Assembly (NCBI GenBank): GCA_036365455.1
Contig: JAWQUS010000010.1
Span: 13,896,501-13,960,500 of the forward strand
Length of the DNA stretch: 64,000 nucleotides
Source: Macrosoma leucophasiata
Taxonomy: Eukaryota; Arthropoda; Insecta; Lepidoptera; Hedylidae
Direction: 5' to 3'
Shown here: piece by piece, positions 1 through 12,900 of the stretch
How positions within the stretch are numbered: the first letter of the stretch is position 1
Layout: each line of letters starts with the position of its first letter
Notes under the pieces: model-generated
Databases searched by the model: none
Told to the model about the DNA's origin: nothing
What the model saw: the letters and a program-made list of their open reading frames with translations, nothing else
Program-made: the position numbers and the translations under genes

Positions 1-870
1 ATCAGCAAACAATACTATCTCTTGGCTACATATCTCTACATATCATCATTGATAATGTAGGGTAAGTCATTAATATAGACTAAGAAAAGAAATGGCCCTA
101 AAATAGAACCCTATGGGACCCCCATATCCATTGAAGTCCAGGGAGATCTTGTCCCATTTACATCAACACACATATTTCTATTGTTTAAATATGAAGTCAT
201 AAGCTCGAGAGCGGTATCTCGAAGGCCGTAGTGATATAACTTTCTGACCAATGTTTCATGCTGAACGCAATCAAATGCTTTAGATAAGTCACAGAATACC
301 CCTAGTGCATTATGTGATTTCTCCCAAGCTTCAAAAATGTGTTTGACAAGTTCAACACCTGCATCGGTAGTTGAACGACCCCTAGTAAATCCAAACTGTC
401 GACAATGTAAAAGTTTATTATGGTTAAAGTGTGCAAGTAGTTGAATTAAAATGAGTTTTTCAAAAATTTTACTTAAGACAGGTAGTACAGAAATTGGTCT
501 AAAGTTTGTGGGGTCACTTGTACTACCGGATTTAAATAATGGAATAACTTTACTATGTTTCATTAGATCAGGAAATATACCACTTACAATACTATTATTA
601 AACATAGCCGCTAGGTAAGGTGCAATCACATCCATTAGTAATATTATAAGTACATTGCCCCATAAATCAGTTGTGTTCTTAATATTAATAGACTTAAAGG
701 CATGTATAACATCCGCAGTATTAACTAACTTAAAATTAAATATAGTTTTACTTTGATGTACATTTTTTTTCAATAATGATTCGGTACGGTAGGCGATGAA
801 ATGAGGTCTCCAGTCAAAGAAACTGGAATATTAGCAAAGAATGTTTCAAATGCTAAAGCATTTAAAAAAA
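1..870 (-). mobile_element. LINE reverse-transcriptase fragment (Jockey/CR1 group)
   Basis: A minus-strand open stretch (about 773 to 111, readable on to about 870 and to base 1 with stops) translates to a non-LTR reverse transcriptase. Visible blocks are FRPISVLPVLSKIFEKL, QFGFTRGRSTTDA, DLSKAFDCVQHETL and MGVP, which precedes the usual QGS. The glutamine codon after VP is a stop (TAG), so the copy is dead. It lies in an intron of the purine-synthesis gene, in the opposite orientation. The 5' end (endonuclease) is missing and the 3' end runs off the window. The family is certain to the level of non-LTR retrotransposon; the clade is a guess. Confidence 0.85.
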
Positions 871-957
871 AAATGTAATAATTTTATAATTAAGCGGGTC
901 GTCACCTCCGCCTATTTTTTTTTTGTAATTTATGTATGTATTTTTTTAATTTCGCAG

Positions 958-3900
958 GCAATATGCCGAGGAAAACATTTGATTTCAAACTCGACAAAAG
1001 AACCAAGTTACCTCTATCGTTGCCGAAGGATATAACTGTTGAGAAGGCATTGGATAGAGTTTTGAGATTGGTCAATGTCGCGAGCAAAAGATATTTGACT
1101 AATAAGGTAAGAACTCTCATTTTTGATTGTAATGAATGTGGAAAAAAGTATCCAGTTCTAATTGGTAAGAGAGTGAATACCACAGCATATACCACATCTA
1201 CGAATAAATAAGATATCTCAATGCTGATCGTTGCCACTCTTGGAGGCATACGATGTTATGTTTAATCGATCGAATCGAAAAAAATTATCTCGTAGATAAC
1301 TGCCAAAACACTATAACGCGGAACAATATCAATTAGCGGCAGCTAAAGGTTAATGTGGTGTTAAAACTGACGTAACGCGTTAACAATAAACTAAAGTTTA
1401 CGAGAGTCTAGTATGCCAGTATATTGTAAAATATGAAGGATGTCATCTCCTTCAATTGGGTCCGTATCTCGATCATGAGATCGTCTCAAAGACATCTTTT
1501 TCATGTCGAATGAGCAAACGACTAAACAGATATACAATGCGAATATGGATGGTTGCAGAGGCCCAGACTGACATACCATGATCAAATAGGTCGAGTACTG
1601 TCTGTGGGGTTAAAGCTCTTGGGAATCGGCGTGCATGTATGAAGAGAATTATGAATGTAAACTGCGCCGATATCTGAATTTGTCGAAACTTTTATATCAG
1701 ATTCGGTTACGGGTAGAAAAATATTTGGGATATCCGATAGTTTCGGTTACGGAGCTCCATGACGTGAAATAATTCCCTTGTTTACAGGTGGACCGTTGCG
1801 TGACGGGGCTGGTGGCCCAACAGCAGTGCGTTGGGCCATTACACACGCCCCTCGCCGATTACGCGATCATAGCTCTCTCTTACTACGATCTAGTGGGCTC
1901 CGCTACTTCCATCGGCACCCAAAACGTCAAGGGCCTTCTGGACCCCGCAGCCGGCGCGCGGCTGTCCCTCGGAGAGGCTCTGACCAATTTGGTAAATGTT
2001 TTGACAAAATTAGAATAATTTAAATCAAATATGTAGTTTAGTTTATACAACGACCGAAGTCAAAATTTTCTTTAAAATAATTAAATAAAAAAAAAGTGAA
2101 GTAGCACTTGCATACGTTATTGCGAAGAATAGGTACCTACAACAAATTTCAACAATCATTAAGTGTATTGCAACATCTTCACGATGTTTAATAAACTTAT
2201 AAGTTTATTGTATGGGTTGCATAACTAGTATTGTTAGCAATAGATATCGTCACCGCCATTCCAAGGCGATACAATGAAAATGTGAAAGGAAAATTCGACG
2301 GTCAAATGTGTTAGCGTAGTATTTAGAACGGTTGGGATAGTCATTTAGTTGTTATGGGTTCAAATCCCGCCCGAAATCAAATTATTCTTTTCATTCTTCC
2401 TATATTTTTTTTTAATTAAAAAACAAGAAAACGTATTCAATTCACACGTGGTAGAAGTGAAACCTTCAAATATTTTCACAAGACACTGTATAATGTTTCC
2501 TATCTCAAATTTCTCCCAGATAAAATCTTATGTGTCTGTCTCTTTTTAATCTCTACGAAGATGTCACTTCAAAAATATTTATGAATAAAGTTATAAGAAA
2601 AACAGTATAGATACACAAAAGAATACACGACGACAGGTGTTCGCGGGCATATCGGAGCTGGAGGACGTGAAGTGTTCGGGCAACTGGATGTGGAGCGGCA
2701 AGACGGGCGACGCGGGCGCCGCGTTAGTGACCGCCTGCGGTGCCCTGTGCCGCGCCATGGCCGCGCTCGGGGTGGCTGTGGACGGGGGCAAGGACTCCCT
2801 CTCCATGTGCGCTCACGTCGCTGGGCAGACAGGTATACTTTACTGGCAGAGAGTTGAATGTAGAAGAAGCACGGGTGTGTCAGGGCCGGGATATCTGGCG
2901 CTCCACACTTTCAGTCAGCCCCGTAAGGGACTCTGTGTGAAGATACTAGTGGTAGAGCTCCAGTGACGGAGCTCGCGGGCGTAGGCACCACCGCATAACC
3001 TAATATACTTGCCGCTAAATTGTAGTGTTCGGCACTATCGTGTTCCGGTCAGGTGGTAATGTACGGCCCTGTTATTTCCGGCACAGAGGCATAACAATAT
3101 TGTAATATTGTATTTAATGTAATTTTATGATTATGTCATGGATGTCAATGATTTTAGGCGTGTATTCGATAGGCGGGTTTACTTTAACATTTTCCGGGTA
3201 GTATGAATGTGCCTATACAAGGATGTAGGTTTATTTAATAATCACAATGTGAATGTGTTTTTTAGTAAATTGTCCTTAATTGTATAAATTAGATAATATT
3301 ATTATTTATTTATTATTATATTTATTTTGTATTTATGATGTCCGATGATGACTCGTTCCATTCTGCTTGTGATTTAAGTGTACTAAGTGATGATTCCTTT
3401 CAGGATTTGGAAACTTTAGGTGTGTCCCTGAACAGAACTTTGGATAACACATCAAACGCCTTTAATGTCTGTCATATAAATGCACAAAGCGTTCCCGCAC
3501 TCCACAGTGATCTGCTTGATACATTTTCTACCTGCTCTTCCGTTCATGCTCTTTTAGTTTCGGAGAGTTGGTTAAAACCTTCTCTGTCAAGCACCTCTTT
3601 CGGTCTTCCCGGTTATGTTCTTGTAAGGAATGATCGCACAGGTAAGGGTGGTGGAGGAGTTGCAATATACTTGCGCAGCAATATCTCTTACTCCATAATA
3701 GCTTCGTCTCCCTCTCCTTACTCTGCTTCTGCTGAGTATCTGATTTTGGAAGTGGTGGTCAACCATCTGAAGATCCTTCTTGGGGTGGTTTATTGCCCTC
3801 CAGGTATTAACTACTTTTCGGACTTCGAGGAGTTGCTTGACAATCACTGTGCTGATTACACGCATCACATAATCATGGGCGATTTTAACACAGACCTTCT

Positions 3901-6900
3901 AAAGAATTCACCTCAATCTTCTTCACTTCAATCCATAATCAAATCTGTATACCTCTCTATTCTGCCCTCGGGCCCAACTCACTATAATATAGACACTTCT
4001 GATTCATAGCTTGATCTAATTCTTACTTCCTATCAAAGTCGCGTAATCAACCACGGGCAGCTATCAGCTCCTGGCTTCTCTCGGCACGATCTCATTTTCA
4101 TATCATACAAACTCAAATTCCCAAAGATTAAGCCTGAAGTGGTGTGGATGCCAAAATTGATTTTAATTTATTTAATGAAGCCGCACAAAATTTAGATTTT
4201 TCTAATGTTTATACAGCGTCATCGATTGAGGCTAAAATTACTAATTTCAACTCTATTTTATTAACGTTCTATGATACTTATGCACCTGTTAGGGCCGTCA
4301 AACTAAAGCGTCCTCCTGCTCCATGGATCACGAGGGGCATCCGTATGGCTATGTCTCGGCGTGATAGAGCCTTTCGAACCTTCAAACGTGACAGGTGCGA
4401 CGAAAACTGGTGTCTATATAAGGCCGCCCGCAACCTGTGTAATAAGTTGGTAAGAGCAGCCAAACGCAAACATATCTTTGAACATGTTGCAAATTCATCA
4501 GCAGCTAAAATATGGAAATTTTTAAAATCTTTTGGAATAGGTAACTCTGTACATACACCCGATATTTCGTCGTTTTCCCCTTCTGATTTTAATTCTCATT
4601 TTTCTTGTGTATCCCCTCTTAACCTTTCCACAAAAGCGAGCACTCTCCATGAAATTTCTCTTTTATCTCAACCCTCTATTGAACCCTTTTCATTTAAAGT
4701 CATTTCTGAGGAGGACACAAAACTCTGGAGGCTGTCGTTTACAGACAGGTCTCTTCTTTTCTGGAACAGCACAAGCTTATTAGTCCCTACCAGTCCGGAT
4801 TCCGAACGGGTCATAGCACCTCTACTGTACTTCTGAAGGTCACTGATGATATTCGTAACGGCATGGAGGATAAACTGGTCACGATCCTTGTTCTTATCGA
4901 TTTTTCAAACGCCTTTAACATGGTTGACCACGATATCCTCCTTGCCTTATTAGAACATTTACAATTCTCGACTAAAGCTTTAGATTGGTTTTCCGCATAC
5001 CTCAGAAACAGACAACAAGCAGTTTGTCTCAATAAATCTGACTGGAGTGATTTGAACACTGGTGTACCGCAGGGTGGTATATTATCACCTTTGCGAACAG
5101 CAATTTTATCAATACGTTATGTTACCTACTTGACTGCTCCTACCACTTTTATGCTGACATCTTGCAAATATACGTTCAATCTAACATCAATAATATTAGC
5201 AACTGTATTTCCAAAATAAACTTAAACTTACAAACTATTAGCATGTGGTCTCATAAGTTCGGCATCAAAGTAAATCCCAAGAAATGTCAGGCCATTGTGG
5301 TTGGTAGCCAAAAGCAACTAGCCAAATTAGACCTCAGTTCCGTGGCACCTGTCACTTTTGAGGGTCAGAAAATTACTTTTTGTCCATCAGTTAAAGACCT
5401 AGGTCTATATATAGATGAGACTCTCAGCTGGAATGTACAAGTTAGTGAAGTTTGTCGTACTGCCTATGCGTCATTAAGCTCCCTTAACAGACTGAGAAAC
5501 TTCCTACCCACTCAGTTAAAAAATCGTCTTGTACAGGCACTAATTTTCCCTATATTAGATTATGCTGATGCGTGTTATCTGGACTTAAATGAGGCTGGTT
5601 TTGATAAACTAGACCGAGTAATCAAAAATGCGATCCGGTTCATCTTTTGTCTTCGTAAATTTGACCATGTGTCCGCTTTCTGTACCGACCTTAAATGGCT
5701 AACTATCCGCCAACGAAGACAATCCAGAATTCTGTGTCAACTTTTTTCAATTCTTTTTGACGTTTCCTCTCCTACTTATTTAAAAAATAATTTCCAGTAT
5801 CTCTGCTCTTCACTCATTACATCTTCACTAATGAATCTCTCTCTTTCTATACCCCTTCATAGATCCGGTTTCGTTGCTAACTCTTTTACTGTTCAAGCGG
5901 CTCGCTTGTGGAATGCGCTGCCAGATGTCATCCAAAGATCGTGTTCGAGGCTGACGTTTAAAAACAATTTAAAGAAACATCTTTTAAGATAATTATACGA
6001 GTATGTGTGTGATTGCTAAGTGGGAATCCTTATCAGAAATCATCATCCAAATTGCTTATTTATTGATGTGTAAGTATATTTTATTATATAATAATATATA
6101 TGTTTAGAAATTATATTATTGTATCTGTATAATGTATATGTAGTTTTTATGAATTTCTCTATAAGTATGTATGTATAGGTATATATATATCGGCAGGAAG
6201 GCTTTCTTCTCCAGAAGTAGGATATGTAGGTAGTGTTGTGGGCGTGTCTTTCCATAAGCCGATATGTTATTCGTGTTTGTGGGCATCTGTAGGTACGGGG
6301 TACTCGAGCGGATGATGAAATAAAGCACAGGTTGGCAGAAGAAAGTCGTATATTGCCAAAGATCCGCCCATTCGATTACTTCCGGCAGGGAAGAACGGGC
6401 AAGAAACCCTTAGGACCGGGAAACCATATTTATCAGGATACGATACTACTATTATCATTAGTCTTCTGCCCAGTTGATTCAGAACTACCCGCGTTATATC
6501 ACTTTAATATCACTGACGTTCACTATTCTAACTGGCAGCATAACTGCCTTACAATAATTCGATTCAACTGTGTGACTGTGACTGAATGATCGTTACACTA
6601 TGACTGATCTGCTTGAACTATTTGCTAGCCTTTGTAAACCCGATATCGGCAAGCAACTATCCCCTCAAAGGTAACAAATCCAAGTACCTAAGCCGACCGT
6701 GGCGCCGCCTAGTATTCCGTATTAAACAATCTACCTGTCACAATTAGGTTACGTCTCCGACAAACTAGATGGCGCTAGCAGACACATTTAGGTTACTTTC
6801 CGACATATATATATGTATATATATCATGTATTTTATTAAGCTTATGTAGTACTTTTGTTTTTAAATTTTCTCCCATAACTGATGTGCCGCTCAGATAGCT

Positions 6901-9900
6901 CTCTAGACTCCCGATGGTTAACTGGAAAAGAGCGCTATTAGCGTTAAGTTCGCCATTTGTCATCATGTATTATATTGTGGCAATAAAGTTTAAATAAATA
7001 AATAACACCTTAGGCCTCAGGAGTGGTAACGCATCTACATTTTTACCTTGGTCTTTGTGTAAGTGTCTATAGGCTGCGGTCATCACTTAACATCAATGTG
7101 AACCGCATGCTTATTTGCCATTACCATTACATAAAAAAAAGATACATTCAGAAGAGTTTCATTATCGGAGCTCGAGCGCGTAGGCACTACTGCATTACAG
7201 TACCCAGCAAGAAATACTGTACATCGAGCCTACGAAACAGGCGATCGGCTAGTAGCTGTATCAATAGTGTTTTTTCTTCTTACTTTATTTCCCATTGACA
7301 TCTCAGTTCACATTGCCAAACTCCGATAGCACTGCGGCGAGACTGGAAGGAAGTGGAAAAATCCCAATAGCTCTAAAAATAAAATATAATACACATTTAT
7401 CTCTGATAGTCAGGAGTCGAACCCAGAACAGTAGCAGTAGTGGTCCTATTTTCTATCACATCTTTTCCTCTACCCAAAGATTGTCTTGTAGAAATCTCTT
7501 ATAAGGCCGCCTATTGTACTGTGTTAAGTTCTCTTTTCTGTATTTCTTTTAATGTTATGCCTGGTGTACAAAACAATACACTTTGTATTGTTGTTCTGGT
7601 CTGCTACCATTTGTACTGTTGCTTTCACATGGTGAAAATGGGACGCAGTTCAAAAAATTTAAGTTGAAAGTATTATATTTGTTGTAAATCAGATAATTAA
7701 TTGCATACTTACCATAGTTAAAAATACATTATTATTTGCCAACAGTTAGATCGCCGGGTACTTTGGTTGTTTCAACGTACGCGCCGTGTCCAGACATTAC
7801 AGTGAAAATTGAACCGGCATTGCTTGAAGAAGGTTGCGCGCTAGTACATGTTCCTGTCACGCCGGATAAGTACAGGTTCGTGTAAATAATTATCATTATT
7901 TTTTATTTCCAGTAAGTATTTTATACTAAACTAGTCTAGTAGAGTAGTCTTCTCGTCCCGGCTTCGCACGGGTGCAATAAATGTAATATATAGCTTATGT
8001 TGCTCAGTGAACATGCAGCTTTCTAATGGTGAAATAATTGAATTCGCTCCAGTAGTTTTTGTGTGAAAACTTTATAAACAAACAGACAAAAACACAAATG
8101 TCTCCTCTTTAATTGGTATATAGAGTAAAGATAAATTATAATATACATCGTAGAAATCCTATTTGAATTAACAAAGAGTATTTTTATTTTTAATTGACTA
8201 GGTATTTATTAATATTTTTTATATACGTAATTGATATTCATGATCATTAGAATCCTTCTTTTACTTACATATTATGTACAGAATTTAGACAATGACAGCA
8301 ATCGTAGCATTTATCATTACCGTTTTTGCTGCGTATAGGTCAATGGTAAAAGAGAGCCATCTTTTACCATTGACCTATACGCAGCAAAGTAGTTGAATAT
8401 TAGACCCATACAGAAACAGTAACTGAAGAATTATTTCGATTGTATTAGTACTTAGATATTAATCCACTTTCAGAACTGGTGGTTCATCACTTGCACAGTG
8501 CTATAAGCAATTGGGCGACACCACGCCAGACCTAGACGATCCACTAATTCTCAAATCACTTTTCAAAGTCACACAACAGTTGCTGAAAGGTAAACCAAAA
8601 AAGCAACGTTACTTGAGTCAAATATATTAGAAATACTTCAGCTTCTTACTAAAACGATACAAAATTTACAGAAAGGAAATTGTTATCGGGTCATGACATC
8701 AGTGAAGGAGGTTTCATTACCTCAGTTCTGGAAATGGGAATAGGTGGTCTTAGAGGTTTGAATATAGATCTCAAAGTTCCTAATAACGTTTCTGCCATCG
8801 AAGCGTTGTTCAATGAAGAGCTTGGCATTATTTTGGAGGTGGCACAGGGTAATTTAAAATACGTTATCGATGAATACACGAATAACGGTGTGAAGGCTAA
8901 AGTTGTTGGCAGCACTGGTAAATATGGCATGAATTCAGAGGTTAGTAATTGTTGTACTTTCTTTACTTGAAATAAAATTAGTAAACAACAACACATCGAA
9001 GTTTCGATCGTTCTAGACCCGATCTTGAACTCAAAATTGAAAAAAAAGGAAACGAACACAGAAACGATTGATAAGGGGCCATCCATAAATTACGTCACAC
9101 GAATTTCGGGACTTTTGGACCCCTCCCCCCGTCCTTGTCACAGGTTGTCACATTTTTATAAGCCTCCTGATGTGACGTCACATATTTTTAAAATTTATTC
9201 ATGTACTCAAAAATAATCGAGAGAAAACAGCTTTTTCCATTTTTTGCTTATTTTTATTAAATAATCTTATAAAATCAACATAAATTCCAATATTTCAGAT
9301 AACTGAAAAAACAACGACTAGTTAAAAAACAATAAACGACTAATAGGTATTAACTTCGTCTTGTATTACTTGTTTTTTTTTTGTCAGCATAGGCTACACT
9401 ATAGGCGTCATATAATCTACGGTAGAGAATACCTAAATCTATCTTTTTATTCATTTTAAAATAATTTAATGATAAATTAAAAATATTAAAATAAGTAAAC
9501 TGAGATAACTTTGACTGTCACTCGGCAAAAGACAATGGTCAAGTAAACAATAGGAACGTATTGAAGTCACTGCGCCGGCGCATGTGGCAGTACTTGTCGC
9601 AGGTCTCGCTAACAACCGACGCGCGGAACGGTAGAAAAGCGAGCGAGCACTCGCAGACGACTTAAACCTATTTAAACCCTTACCATTCAAAATTCTTGTG
9701 AAGTTGAGTCTCACTCGAATCAATAAATATAGTGAATTATTGATAAATATAGATCAAGTTCGTAGATTTTTAGAGTTTTTTATTCACATCTAGATTTCAC
9801 GTTTCAGTATTTTAAATTTTAACATGTGACGTCACAAAACTTTCGACCCCTCCTGCCCCTTGTCACACATTGTCACATTTCGGTGATACCCTCCCTCCCC

Positions 9901-12900
9901 ATTTACGTGTGACGTAATTTATGGATGGCCCCTAATACAGTAAATACGTAATTTTCGATTTTTACAATTTATCAAAAAAAGATTGCACCAATCATTTTCT
10001 TGATGAGTTCTTTGAGTCGAGAGATTTGAGCCCAGAAAGATGTTAATTTCACTACATATTCCTGTACAAGTTATGAATAAGGTTATTTCATTTTAGGTGG
10101 TCGTAAAAGTAAATGGAGGAATGGTATTGAACACGAAACTCATAGACGTATTTAGAATGTGGGAGGAAACAAGCTATCAACTGGAGTGTCTGCAAGCCAA
10201 TTCTAATTGTGTTAAACAAGAATGGAATGGTAACTTTTTAATTGGAATATTCTGTTATCCATATTTCAAATAAATTATGATTTGATACGCATTTCCCAAT
10301 CTTATTATTGGGATTGCAAAAAAGTATTGGAGTAGAAAAATGCGTTTTCAAAACCTTTGTATTCAACACACAAATTTCTTGTGAATGTAAGATTATGACA
10401 TGATAATAATTATTGTTTATAGGACTACAAAAACGCAAGGGCGTAAAATACAATGTCACCTATGATCCATCGGCTGCAGTTGTTAAGACGAAATCTATTC
10501 GAGTTGCTGTACTTCGAGAGGAAGGTAGATTTACAACTGGAGACTTTTTGATACAGTAGAAAGAAGTGTTTTCAACTCATTAAGCAGAATAAATTTCTTT
10601 AAGGAACAAGGATTGCGGTCCGAAAGTTAAAAAACATGGCAAAAACGTGATCTGCTTTACAAGATTTGCGATTTGCTTTATTTTTGAAGAAAATTGAATT
10701 ATTAGATATATTTGCTACAAATTATTTGACACAAGGCGCATTGAATTAATTATCATAACATTTTAGGTACAAATGGAGACCGTGAAATGATCGCGTCTCT
10801 AATGATGGCAAACTTCGACGTATTTGATGTTACAATGAGTGATTTGCAGGCGAAGAAAATAACTTTAGACGCATTCCAAGGCTTGGTATTTCCTGGCGGA
10901 TTCAGCTATGCTGGTATGTTTATATGATTTTTTTACAGTTTTGTTTACAGTGAACCCGCCGAATGTGTATATATTTTTTTGTCTAAGTCACGTGATTTAC
11001 CGATGATTCTTTTAAACTATAAACGGTTAACTTGTGGTTAGGAGAAAGCGGAGACCTATCAGACTTGTCTGTTGTATGACCAAGACCAATTGAAGAAAAA
11101 AAAATGTAATAAACTTAGGTACATAATAGTCGGCATACTCTGCATTACAAAAAGTTTCGGTCTACAGGTTTTTAGTTGTATTCTATAATCTGATAAACTC
11201 GATAAACACATCCTAGTGCGAAACTTTGTTAGGTTCACTTTGATTCCATTGATTGTAGATTAATAATAAGTTTCATTGTCATATTTACAGATACCCTTGG
11301 TTCCGCCAAAGGATGGGCTGCCGGAATCTTATTCTCGGAGTCTCTGAACAAACAATTCTCTCATTTTAAGAATCGAAGCGACACATTCTCGCTCGGTGTT
11401 TGTAATGGTTGTCAGTTGATGGCACTCTTAGGTTGGGTTGATCCTGAACCGTCTACTAAAGCGAAGACTCAAATATTCCTGGACCACAATACTTCTGAAA
11501 GGTGAGTCATGTAAATAAAGGTAGAACACAATACGCTCCTCTAAATCCTCTTTGGAATTTAAATCTAGAAACGACTTCCAATATAGTTTTTCTCTCGAAT
11601 ATAAGATACTTCTCACACGGAGTTTCCAAAACGTCATATTTTATATTCAGTGTGGTCACTACAATAAAGCATTTACAGCGCCTCTGTCGGTAGTAAATGC
11701 GAATATTTTACGATAATGGTCAAATAAGTTTGAAGGTTCCGACGAAGTAAGCGCGCGTTTAACCTACTCTATCGACGAACGATTTCTTATTATTGATCTG
11801 CCCAAGGCAATCATGATGTGGTCAATGGGTAATTTTACGATGTGGACATATCTAATTCCAAAATCCATACTTCCCAAGGTTCGAATGTAGATGGAGCGCG
11901 GTCAGAATAACAGAACGGGAACGTGAAGACGTATGGTTCAGGGGGATGGGTGGCAGCGTACTGGGCGTGTGGGTGGCGCACGCTGAAGGCCGCTTCACTT
12001 TCCCCCACACCGCCATACTGCACAACTTGCGGCGTGCCGGCCAACTGGCCATGCAGTACGTCGACGACGACGCCGCCCCCACCGAAACCTACCCTATGAA
12101 CCCCAATGGTAGTCCAGGTAATAAGAAGAGCTTATGCAAATCAGCTTTCTGTCGGAGCTTTTTATACAGGTCTTAGTTAGCGATCAGCGTTCAGACGGAC
12201 CATCTATTAACGCTAGTGTACCGCAAGGCTCTATGCTATCTCCCACGCATATTAATGGAAATTAAATGTTGGAGCAAAACCGAATTTCTTGGCTATGTGG
12301 ATGACAGGAGATGCACACTACACTAGCCGTGCAAATACCTCTTCGACGCTTATCATAATAAGGAAATAATAAAATTGTCAATGAATCGCAACACGAGTTA
12401 TTAGACTCCACCATAGACTATCACAGAAACGAAACGACTCAAGCCTCAGGGGTGCCAACTTTTTCACTGAGAGCGTGAGAAAAAGTTCAAAATGCTGTTG
12501 CTCGGGTGCCGTATCCCCATCTCCTACAGCAGTCATAATGTAATACTACACTGTCTTCATACCGCGTCATAATGTCAAAACAGAGAGAATTAAAGTAAAA
12601 AAAGAATGATTAAAAATAAATTACTGATAGGAGATGGTGGTACGGTCTCTATTAAACGCTGCTTGTGTTTATTTAGACTTGCTGTTTTTAACTGATAAAT
12701 TACGTTCCGAACAGAGGGATTAGCGGGAGTGCGGTCACGAGACGGGCGCCACGTGGCTATGATGCCGCACCCCGAGCGCTGCGTGCTGCGCTGGCAGTGC
12801 GCCGCCCCCGCGCCTGCCTCGCCCCCCGCGCCCCCCGCGCCCGCCAGCCAGGCGTCGCCCTGGCTCAAGCTCTTCCGGAATGCCTACGTTTGGGCTGCTC

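Noticed and set aside
6332..6589. Small plus-strand protein in the region after the first LINE
   Set aside because: No family pattern, AT-driven composition, inside an intron crowded with repeats.
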